DNA from: JAFGKM01 sp964408175
GTDB lineage: Bacteria; Ratteibacteria; UBA8468; B48-G9; JAFGKM01
Reading direction: 5' to 3'
DNA: 8,070 nucleotides
Assembly: GCA_964408175.1 (NCBI GenBank)
Contig: CAYOYL010000014.1
Coordinates: forward strand, 1-8,070
The translations under genes and the position numbers were made by a program. Positions 1 to 4,168 of this stretch are shown piece after piece. A model generated the notes under the pieces. It ran no database searches. It saw only the letters and a list, made by a program, of their open reading frames with translations, and was not told the DNA's origin. The first letter of the stretch is position 1. Each line of letters starts with the position of its first letter.

Positions 1-28
1 GTGACCGAAGAGTAGTATGCAAGAAATG

Positions 29-48
29 CTCCCTCACGTCTGGGAGAG
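29..48. repeat. Short CTC/GAG hairpin, degenerate copy of a dispersed repeat
   Basis: CTCCC at 29-33 can pair with GGGAG at 42-46. The stretch also contains CCTCAC followed by GGGAGAG, the same arrangement as the better formed hairpins at 833-855 and 7039-7057. It is probably a worn copy of a small intergenic palindrome scattered in this genome. No gene is visible in bases 1-136. Confidence 0.35.
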
Positions 49-136
49 AACAGGAACGGTTTCTGTGACAATACAGCAAAAGTAAAGATATTTATGGGAC
101 ACGACACTATTTACCTTATTGCCTTTCGCATAATGC

Positions 137-152
137 GACGAAATTTTAATCT
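137..152 (+). repeat. 16-bp direct repeat, left copy, outside the deleted IS
   Basis: The 16 bases GACGAAATTTTAATCT at 137-152 recur exactly and in the same orientation at 889-904. The two copies bracket the inverted repeats of the transposase remnant, 26 bp outside the left repeat and 6 bp outside the right one. Sixteen bases is long for a target-site duplication, and the unequal distances argue against a simple one. It is more likely part of the subterminal sequence of the original IS. Confidence 0.6.
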
Positions 153-178
153 GTTAGTTAAAATTCAAAAGTGCACTT

Positions 179-202
179 TTTAAAGTTTAAAAGTGCACTA
201 AG
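179..202 (+). repeat. Left terminal inverted repeat of the IS remnant
   Basis: These 24 bases are the exact reverse complement of 859-882. The core is AAAGTTTAAAAGTGCACTAA. The repeat contains the TAA stop codon and the last four codons (Leu-Val-His-Phe) of the - strand transposase frame, so the gene runs into the terminal repeat. A further partial copy of the core (AAAAGTGCACTTTT) lies just outside at 167-180. Confidence 0.8.
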
Positions 203-687
203 TTCAGGTCCGTATTTTTAACCTTTTGGATATCCACCAATTTATCTTTATACCAAAAACGCACCTCGGCGATACCGGTGTCCTTGTCCGGGACAATGCG
301 CATCTGGACTTTTGAATGCAATGGTACGCCGGAGACCTTTAATTCAAGATTATTCAGGGATACTTTTCTGTAGGAGTTAATCATTCGTTCCACGCGTAAA
401 CAGAACATATCCTTGGTTGATTCAAATGGCGGCGGAGTAACAAACAGCCTGAACAGCGTCTTCTTTGCCCGGTCTATAATCGTCGGGACAGAGACCTTCT
501 GCCTGTTGTAAGCGATGGAGAAATCACCAGGCTCTTCTCTATATCGTTTCAATAACTTGAAAAACTGCCTGCGTTTTATCTCCAGACTCTTTAAGACATA
601 CTCCAACTCAATTTCTTTTGAGCAATACCTCTCCAACAATCCTCTTACCTGCTCATCTGCCAACCGCTTATGTATCTGCTTTCCCAT
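187..687 (-). CDS. Transposase remnant with the DDE catalytic core deleted (IS481/ISNCY-like)
   Basis: The frame encodes 166 residues. Residues 1-61 look like the N-terminal helix-turn-helix of an IS481/ISNCY-type transposase (ADEQVRGLLERY, then IKRRQFFKLLKRYREEP and FSIAYNR). Residues 63-76 (QKVSVPTIIDRAKK) resemble a segment that normally sits further along, before the integrase core. Residues 78-166 match the C-terminal beta-rich tail (FRLFVTPPPFES, VRFWYKDKL, LNLVHF). From memory of full-length relatives, two in-frame deletions are implied, one near residue 62 and a larger one near residue 77 that removes the whole DDE domain. No catalytic Asp/Asp/Glu set remains. The start has an excellent ribosome binding site (AAGGAGGA, complement of 694-701, 7 bases before the ATG). 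The frame is undamaged, so it may still be made as a DNA-binding fragment. The stop codon lies within the left inverted repeat. Confidence 0.7.
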   Translation of the reverse strand: MGKQIHKRLADEQVRGLLERYCSKEIELEYVLKSLEIKRRQFFKLLKRYREEPGDFSIAYNRQKVSVPTIIDRAKKTLFRLFVTPPPFESTKDMFCLRVERMINSYRKVSLNNLELKVSGVPLHSKVQMRIVPDKDTGIAEVRFWYKDKLVDIQKVKNTDLNLVHF

Positions 688-737
688 GGCTAATCCTCCT
701 TGTTTTTAAAAAGGAAAGATTAAACCATAAGACTTTC

Positions 738-801
738 AATGTGGATACTGACGCTTTGTGGATAACTCTTTTAATCCAGAGTTAACCACAGTATCCACAT
801 T
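738..801. other. Large inverted repeat built from four DnaA-box-like 9-mers
   Basis: Outer arms 738-750 and 789-801 are a perfect 13-bp inverted repeat. Inner arms 759-768 and 779-788 pair with one mismatch, with an 8-base bulge on the left side (751-758) and a 10-base loop. Compared with the bacterial DnaA box TTATCCACA, 757-765 is a perfect match on the - strand. Positions 740-748 (-), 782-790 (+) and 791-799 (+) each differ at one base. The first two face one way and the last two the other, and the last two are directly adjacent. The sequence is within the IS remnant, upstream of the transposase start. It may be a DnaA-binding cluster, or a cruciform/hairpin belonging to the element that happens to use these 9-mers. 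No dnaA, dnaN or other origin marker is in the window. Confidence 0.6.
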
Positions 802-832
802 ACTACCGCTGTTTTCTTTTAACTCCTTTTCA

Positions 833-855
833 CCCTCACCCCTCAAGGGAGAGGG
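833..855. repeat. Dispersed CTC-A-CCC / GGG-A-GAG hairpin
   Basis: CCCTC at 833-837 pairs with GAGGG at 851-855 and CCC at 839-841 pairs with GGG at 847-849, leaving a single A:A mismatch (838/850) and a 5-base loop. The same architecture with the same mismatch recurs at 7039-7057. This type of C-rich/G-rich intergenic palindrome is common in many bacterial genomes. It sits 3 bases from the right inverted repeat of the IS remnant. Confidence 0.55.
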
Positions 856-858
856 AAC

Positions 859-882
859 CTTAGTGCACTTTTAAACTTTAAA
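859..882 (-). repeat. Right terminal inverted repeat of the IS remnant
   Basis: This is the exact reverse complement of 179-202. Read on the + strand it spells TTA GTG CAC TTT TAA, the same codons that end the transposase gene on the other side. The right end therefore duplicates the gene's own 3' terminus in inverted form. Confidence 0.8.
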
Positions 883-888
883 TGACAA

Positions 889-904
889 GACGAAATTTTA
901 ATCT
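889..904 (+). repeat. 16-bp direct repeat, right copy
   Basis: Identical to 137-152 in the same orientation. Its final base is the first T of a TTGACA hexamer (904-909), so a promoter begins at the outer edge of the element. Confidence 0.6.
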
Positions 905-932
905 TGACAAGTGATATAAAAAGATATATCAT
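904..932 (+). promoter_or_regulatory. Sigma-70 type promoter for the 46-residue microprotein
   Basis: A perfect -35 hexamer TTGACA (904-909) is followed after 17 bases by TATCAT (927-932), five of six matches to TATAAT. Transcription would begin near 939, giving a leader of about 57 bases before the ATG at 996. The -35 box overlaps the last base of the outer 16-bp direct repeat, so part of the promoter may have come with the mobile element. Confidence 0.55.
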
Positions 933-965
933 TAAGATAGTCGATGTAAAAATGTTGTTTCTTTA

Positions 966-980
966 GCGTTCTTAGAACGC
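966..980. promoter_or_regulatory. 15-bp perfect palindrome in the leader of the microprotein gene
   Basis: GCGTTCT at 966-972 and AGAACGC at 974-980 are exact reverse complements around a single central T. The site lies between the predicted transcription start and the ribosome binding site, four bases before AGGAGGG (985-991). It could be an operator for a dimeric repressor, or a short RNA hairpin (six pairs, three-base loop) beside the ribosome binding site. I cannot assign a regulator. Confidence 0.5.
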
Positions 981-995
981 AAAAAGGAGGGACAA

Positions 996-1136
996 ATGGG
1001 AAAGATTTTGATTAAGGGTGCGGTTAAGAGAGAAAAGGGATATATGTATTATATTGATGGCGCGGGAAATGTGTGCGAAGCAAAAATGGCCCGTGGCGGC
1101 AGCAAAAAAAAGAAATCCGCAAAGAAAAAAAAGTAA
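996..1136 (+). CDS. Conserved-looking lysine-tailed microprotein (46 aa)
   Basis: The frame encodes 46 residues: a short N-terminal strand (MGKILIKGAVKR), a core YMYYIDGAGNVCEAKMARGG at residues 16-35, and a C-terminal tail of almost pure lysine (36-46). Thirteen residues are Lys and the protein is very basic. Gene signals are unusually complete for such a small frame: a TTGACA/TATCAT promoter, a palindrome and a strong ribosome binding site (AGGAGGG, 985-991) ending four bases before the ATG. I have a recollection, not a verified match, of similar small proteins with a Y-Y-hydrophobic-D-x-x-G-N/D-V core and a basic tail in diverse bacteria. The function is unknown; the tail would suit binding to nucleic acid or ribosome, which is inference. 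The single Cys27 does not form a metal motif. It is probably monocistronic. Confidence 0.7.
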   Translation: MGKILIKGAVKREKGYMYYIDGAGNVCEAKMARGGSKKKKSAKKKK

Positions 1137-1388
1137 ATAATATATAGGCTGCGAATAATAGAAACAACAGGGCTGAAAAGAAAAATCCTGAGAGTAGTAG
1201 TCTGAAAATTGGTGATGAAGTTTCTTTTCATCCGGATAAGAGTGTATTGGATGTATATTTGATATTTTATTAAACTTTATATCCGTCAGTTGGGATTTGT
1301 TTTTTCAGCCCACCTATATTACAACAATTTCTGTTTAATGTAACCGCAGGTCTTCAACCTGCGTAGATGTATTTTTTGTTTAATAAAA
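1137..1388. other. AT-rich intergenic region with a spaced 10-bp inverted repeat
   Basis: GGGCTGAAAA at 1170-1179 is the exact reverse complement of TTTTCAGCCC at 1302-1311. The interval between them is AT-rich and carries no convincing gene. One frame (1148-1273) stays open and would read IGDEVSFHPDKSVLDVY near its end, but it has no suitable start and no ribosome binding site. The region could hold a decayed small element or a gene remnant. Confidence 0.3.
1345..1363. terminator. GC-rich hairpin, possible terminator or dispersed repeat
   Basis: CGCAGGT (1345-1351) pairs perfectly with ACCTGCG (1357-1363) around a 5-base loop. A run of six T follows at 1372-1377, eight bases after the stem, which is further than in a canonical terminator. 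It lies between the microprotein gene and the next gene, where termination would be expected. Palindromes of the form CAGGT-cttca-ACCTG also occur as dispersed intergenic repeats in bacteria, so either reading is possible. Confidence 0.4.
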
Positions 1389-1850
1389 ATGATTAATATA
1401 AAACCGCATCATCTTGTAGACATTGTAGCTGCATTTGGCGAGGGTGTTCCATTTGAACCGCATCCATACGGGCATGCAGTTCACATCGTTGCAGAGAAGA
1501 TACTTGGTGACATTAACGCAGAGATAAAAATTGAACTGGGTGCTGATGACATATGCGGTCCCTGCATTCACAACATTAACGGACTTTGCGACGATATAAT
1601 AGACACATCTTTCAGGCCTCTTGCTCCAAAACTAAAACGGGAATGGAATCTCCTCATAGACAACCGCTGGTGTAGGTGTCTCGGGTTAGAACAGGGAGAT
1701 ACACTCACCGGTAAAGAGTTCTGCAAGCGTGTAGAAAAATGCCTCAGTGAAATCCCGAACATATACAGGGAAATCCCTCCTGAGAGAAATGCCAAGAAAA
1801 AATCAAGCATCCAGAAAGGCCTTGCCAAATTTGCAAAGGGAGATAAGTAA
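1389..1850 (+). CDS. Cysteine-rich DUF1284-like protein (153 aa)
   Basis: The frame encodes 153 residues with seven cysteines. The N-terminal IKPHHLVDIV (residues 4-13), the middle DDICGPCIHNINGLCDD (53-69, Cys56-x2-Cys59-x7-Cys67) and WCRCLGL (94-100) resemble the layout of the DUF1284 family, whose members begin with an R/K-P-H-H motif and carry clustered cysteines. Such spacing suits binding of zinc or an iron-sulfur cluster, but no function is established. There is no signal peptide or membrane segment, so it should be cytoplasmic. The last 20 residues are lysine-rich. The ATG at 1389 has almost no Shine-Dalgarno sequence upstream, only AT-rich bases, but it precedes the conserved PHH motif closely, so I keep it. 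The pseudouridine synthase starts 24 bp downstream, suggesting one transcript. Family assignment is by motif memory only. Confidence 0.7.
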   Translation: MINIKPHHLVDIVAAFGEGVPFEPHPYGHAVHIVAEKILGDINAEIKIELGADDICGPCIHNINGLCDDIIDTSFRPLAPKLKREWNLLIDNRWCRCLGLEQGDTLTGKEFCKRVEKCLSEIPNIYREIPPERNAKKKSSIQKGLAKFAKGDK

Positions 1851-1874
1851 AGAAGGTTGTGGTAAAATAAAAGA

Positions 1875-2600
1875 GTGAAACTCAACGTTTATCTGGCACG
1901 CTGTGGCGTCGCGTCGCGCCGCAGGGCGGACGAACTCATAAAGAAGGGTGATGTAGAGGTTAATAGAACGAAGGTTACGGTGCCCTTCCTTGAAATCACT
2001 CCTGAAGACAGCGTGACAGTATACGGCAGGCCGGTCTCCCCTGAAAAATATGTATACATAGTCTTAAACAAACCTGTTGGATATACATCCACTGTCAAAG
2101 ACAGGTTCGCAGAAAAGAAGGTTACCGACCTTATCCCCAAATCCTATGGAAGACTCTTCCCTGTTGGACGCCTTGATAAAAACAGTTCAGGACTGCTCAT
2201 CCTTACCAATGATGGAGAATTCGCAAATCACTTAACACACCCCAGATATCAGGTGGAGAAAGAGTATGAGGTTACGGTCTCTCCTGCATTCAACAACCTG
2301 AACACAAAGGTTCTGAAAAAAGGCATTACGGAGGGAGGTGAAAAACTGCGGGCGGCATCAATCAAATCGTTAAAAACACTTCCGGGCAGAAGTAAACTGG
2401 CCGTGGTGATGAAGGAGGGTAAAAAACGTGAGATACGCAGGCTCTTTGAAGCCCTCGGCTATGGTATACTTGAACTGAAGAGGGTACGGATAGGCAGCAT
2501 ACGCCTCGGTTCTCTTAAATCAGGTGAATACCGCCTGCTGACCAACAAAGAAAAACAATTTGGTTTTACTCCTTCCTGTCCTGGGGAAAAACAAACTTGA
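1875..2600 (+). CDS. rRNA pseudouridine synthase, RsuA/RluB family
   Basis: This 241-residue protein would isomerise a specific uridine of ribosomal RNA to pseudouridine in the cytoplasm. Residues 1-47 form an S4 RNA-binding domain (LNVYLARCGVASRRRADELI, then VEVN). The catalytic domain follows: KPVGYTST (66-73), the RsuA-family signature VGRLDKNSSGLLILTNDGEF (97-116) with catalytic Asp101, and the C-terminal motif EGKKREIRRLFEALGY (181-196). Length and domain order are normal for the RluB/RsuA/YtzG group. Whether it modifies 23S (RluB-like) or 16S rRNA (RsuA-like) cannot be told from sequence alone, although free-standing proteins of this style in non-enteric bacteria are often RluB-like. 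The GTG at 1875 fits the exact beginning of the S4 domain. The final 12 residues past the family core are poorly conserved in character. Confidence 0.93.
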   Translation: MKLNVYLARCGVASRRRADELIKKGDVEVNRTKVTVPFLEITPEDSVTVYGRPVSPEKYVYIVLNKPVGYTSTVKDRFAEKKVTDLIPKSYGRLFPVGRLDKNSSGLLILTNDGEFANHLTHPRYQVEKEYEVTVSPAFNNLNTKVLKKGITEGGEKLRAASIKSLKTLPGRSKLAVVMKEGKKREIRRLFEALGYGILELKRVRIGSIRLGSLKSGEYRLLTNKEKQFGFTPSCPGEKQT

Positions 2601-2625
2601 TTTATATCAAATGTTAACATATAAT
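2597..2625 (+). promoter_or_regulatory. Promoter for the DUF4143 ATPase gene, apparently leaderless
   Basis: TTGATT (2597-2602) and a perfect TATAAT (2620-2625) are separated by the optimal 17 bases. Transcription would start about seven bases after the -10, near 2632, and the ATG is at 2634, leaving almost no untranslated leader. Consistent with this, no Shine-Dalgarno sequence precedes the ATG. The -35 box overlaps the TGA stop of the pseudouridine synthase gene. Confidence 0.6.
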
Positions 2626-2630
2626 GTTAA
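2611..2630. promoter_or_regulatory. Palindromic operator candidate over the -10 box
   Basis: ATGTTAACAT (2611-2620) is a perfect 10-bp palindrome. TTAACAT (2614-2620) also pairs with ATGTTAA (2624-2630) across three bases, so three half-sites ATGTTAA overlap the -10 hexamer and the predicted start point. A protein bound here would block transcription of the ATPase gene. The site may instead be chance in an AT-rich gap. Confidence 0.45.
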
Positions 2631-2633
2631 ATT

Positions 2634-3848
2634 ATGACAAAATATAAACCGCGCGAGAGTTCAAAACTCATTCTCAAAGCATTGGAGAATATGCCTGTAG
2701 TAGTTCTTTCAGGTATGAGACAAACAGGTAAGAGCACACTTCTACAAAACCTTGCCCCTCTCGGAGGAAGAAAGTATTTCACGTTTGATGATTACAATAC
2801 GCTTGAGGCGGCGCGCAGAGACCCCGAAAGCCTTATTTCTCAAGGAGAAGAGATAACCATTGACGAAGCACAGAAATTTCCCGAGATTTTAAGCGTTATA
2901 AAAAAAGACGTAGACAAAAATCGCAAGCCCGGTAGATTCCTGTTGAGCGGTTCAGCGAATTTTCTTCTGCTGAAAAGAATCTCCGAAACTTTGGCAGGAA
3001 GAGCGGTATATCTAACGCTTTATCCATTTACCCGCAGGGAAAAACTCGAGCAGGAAGAGACTCCTGCACTGGTAAACTTCATCAATAAAAATGTTTTTCC
3101 TGAAGAGTCCGTAAAAAAGTTAAACATGGATGAGTTATTAAAAGGCGGGATGCCCTCGGTGGTACTGGGGCAGGTGAAAGATTCGGAAATATGGTTCCGG
3201 GGATATGAACAGACGTATCTGGAAAGGGATATACGTTCTTTAAGCCAGGTGGCTGACATTGTGGTTTTCCGTCATCTTCTTCAACTTCTCTCTTTGCGAA
3301 ATGGACAGGTTCTCAACCAAAGTTCATTATCCCGTGATGCCAAAATTAATGTAATGACAACAACAAGGTATCTTTCGCTAATGGAGGCGTCTTTCGTTAT
3401 ATTCAAATTATTTCCTCATCTTGCTAATCGTACCAGCAGGCTGATAAAATCTCCCAAAATTTATCTTTCGGACAGCGGACTTGCAGCATATCTTGCCGGA
3501 GTTAAGAAATTAGATAATTATGAGCCTCTTCGCGGTGCTCTACTTGAAAACTATATTGCTCACAATCTACTTGGAATACTCTCAGTACACTTCCCTGATG
3601 CAAAAATAACTTACTGGAATATACAGGGAAGGTTTGAGGTCGATTTCATACTTGAGTTGGACCGCGAAACCCTGGCGATTGAGGTAAAAAACGGCAGCCG
3701 TATTAACAAAAGCGATATGGCAGGACTCAATGCCTTTATGTCAAGCAGTAAAAACTGCCGGGCAGGAATTCTCGCGTACAACGGAACAGATGTTATAAGG
3801 ATATCTGATAATCTTTGGGGCGTTCCCATTACATTGCTTCTCAATTAA
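2634..3848 (+). CDS. AAA_14 / DUF4143 family ATPase
   Basis: The protein has 404 residues, the usual length for this family. The N-terminal P-loop ATPase domain shows Walker A GMRQTGKST (27-35, Lys33), Walker B with ITIDEAQ (74-80, Asp77-Glu78) and a sensor-like LLSGSANFLL (103-112). Residues 190-290 hold the middle helical region, including YLERDIRSL and the winged-helix-like stretch LNQSSLSRDAKINVMTTTRYL. The C-terminal DUF4143 domain has LRGALLENYIAHNLL (299-313) and a PD-(D/E)xK-like set: Glu305, Asp337 in FEVDF, and Glu350-x-Lys352 in AIEVKNG. Catalytic nuclease activity is not shown for most relatives. The family is widespread, often multicopy and patchily distributed, and its role is unknown; links to toxin or defence functions are speculative. 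Its own promoter and the repeat cluster right after it suggest an independent accessory gene. It is cytoplasmic, with no membrane segment. Confidence 0.92.
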   Translation: MTKYKPRESSKLILKALENMPVVVLSGMRQTGKSTLLQNLAPLGGRKYFTFDDYNTLEAARRDPESLISQGEEITIDEAQKFPEILSVIKKDVDKNRKPGRFLLSGSANFLLLKRISETLAGRAVYLTLYPFTRREKLEQEETPALVNFINKNVFPEESVKKLNMDELLKGGMPSVVLGQVKDSEIWFRGYEQTYLERDIRSLSQVADIVVFRHLLQLLSLRNGQVLNQSSLSRDAKINVMTTTRYLSLMEASFVIFKLFPHLANRTSRLIKSPKIYLSDSGLAAYLAGVKKLDNYEPLRGALLENYIAHNLLGILSVHFPDAKITYWNIQGRFEVDFILELDRETLAIEVKNGSRINKSDMAGLNAFMSSSKNCRAGILAYNGTDVIRISDNLWGVPITLLLN

Positions 3849-3875
3849 AAAAAAAGGTAAGTTCTCATTCAACCA

Positions 3876-4121
3876 CGTCATTGGGGGGCCGTATGAGGCG
3901 AAGCAATCCGACGCTTTTTGTCGTTGCGAGCGATTTTTGTGCGGCAATCTCATGCTCTCTGTCATTGCGAGGCGTATTTTGCCGTGGCAATCCAAATTGC
4001 GGAGCCTGTTCCGAGCCTGTTATTTAGATTGCCTCGTCATTTGAAACATTCCTCGCAATGACAAGCGAAGGAATCAGTTCCCTCACATCCGTTCGGGACA
4101 AGCCTCGCAATGGCAATACGG
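3876..4121. repeat. Cluster of degenerate GTCATTGCGAGG...GGCAATC palindromic repeats
   Basis: About five diverged units of 30-40 bp occur. On the + strand there is one near 3876-3909 (gtcatt...gaagcaatcc), one at 3920-3951 (gtcgttgcgagc...ggcaatctc) and one at 3961-3993 (gtcattgcgagg...ggcaatcc). In the opposite orientation there is one at 4027-4062 (gattgcctcg...cctcgcaatgac) and a half unit near 4099-4115 (gcctcgcaatggc). GTCATTGCGAGG at 3961-3972 is the exact reverse complement of 4051-4062. Repeats of this kind (GTCATTGCGAGGAGCGAAGCGACGAAGCAATC in general form, from memory) are spread through the intergenic regions of many environmental bacteria and behave like small MITE-type elements. 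The cluster fills the 320-bp gap between the ATPase and muramidase genes; I see no gene in it. Confidence 0.75.
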
Positions 4122-4168
4122 AGTTTACTGAAAATTTACAGGAAAAGGATGCTGCTATCAGGACTAAA

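Larger units (their letters stand above)
179..882. mobile_element. Internally deleted insertion-sequence remnant (non-autonomous, about 0.7 kb)
   Basis: The element is bounded by 24-bp perfect inverted repeats (179-202 and 859-882) and contains one truncated transposase frame on the - strand (187-687). About 170 bp of non-coding sequence separate the transposase start from the right repeat and include a large palindrome. Full-length relatives, as I remember the family (IS481/ISNCY-like elements with an rve-type DDE integrase core), encode a protein of more than 400 residues. This copy therefore keeps its ends and has lost most of the catalytic core. It could move only if a full-length relative supplied transposase. 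The exact outer ends are uncertain because conserved-looking sequence, including the 16-bp direct repeat, continues beyond the inverted repeats on both sides. Confidence 0.65.

Noticed and set aside
515..709. Open frame on the + strand opposite the transposase start
   Set aside because: It is the antisense of the transposase frame, has no ribosome binding site of its own and no recognisable protein pattern.
1049..1231. 60-residue open frame on the - strand rich in Phe and Leu
   Set aside because: Its Phe/Leu runs are simply the complement of the lysine codons of the microprotein; there is no start signal.
1148..1273. Open frame downstream of the microprotein ending in KIGDEVSFHPDKSVLDVYLIFY
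   Set aside because: The ending looks protein-like, but there is no plausible start codon or ribosome binding site, it is in a different frame from the microprotein, and it is too short to identify. It may be a remnant.
1568..1885. 105-residue - strand frame over the DUF1284-like gene
   Set aside because: Shadow of the + strand gene, which has the coherent cysteine/histidine pattern.
3876..4121. CRISPR array
   Set aside because: The units differ in sequence, spacing and orientation, and there are no uniform spacers. They are a cluster of palindromic intergenic repeats.
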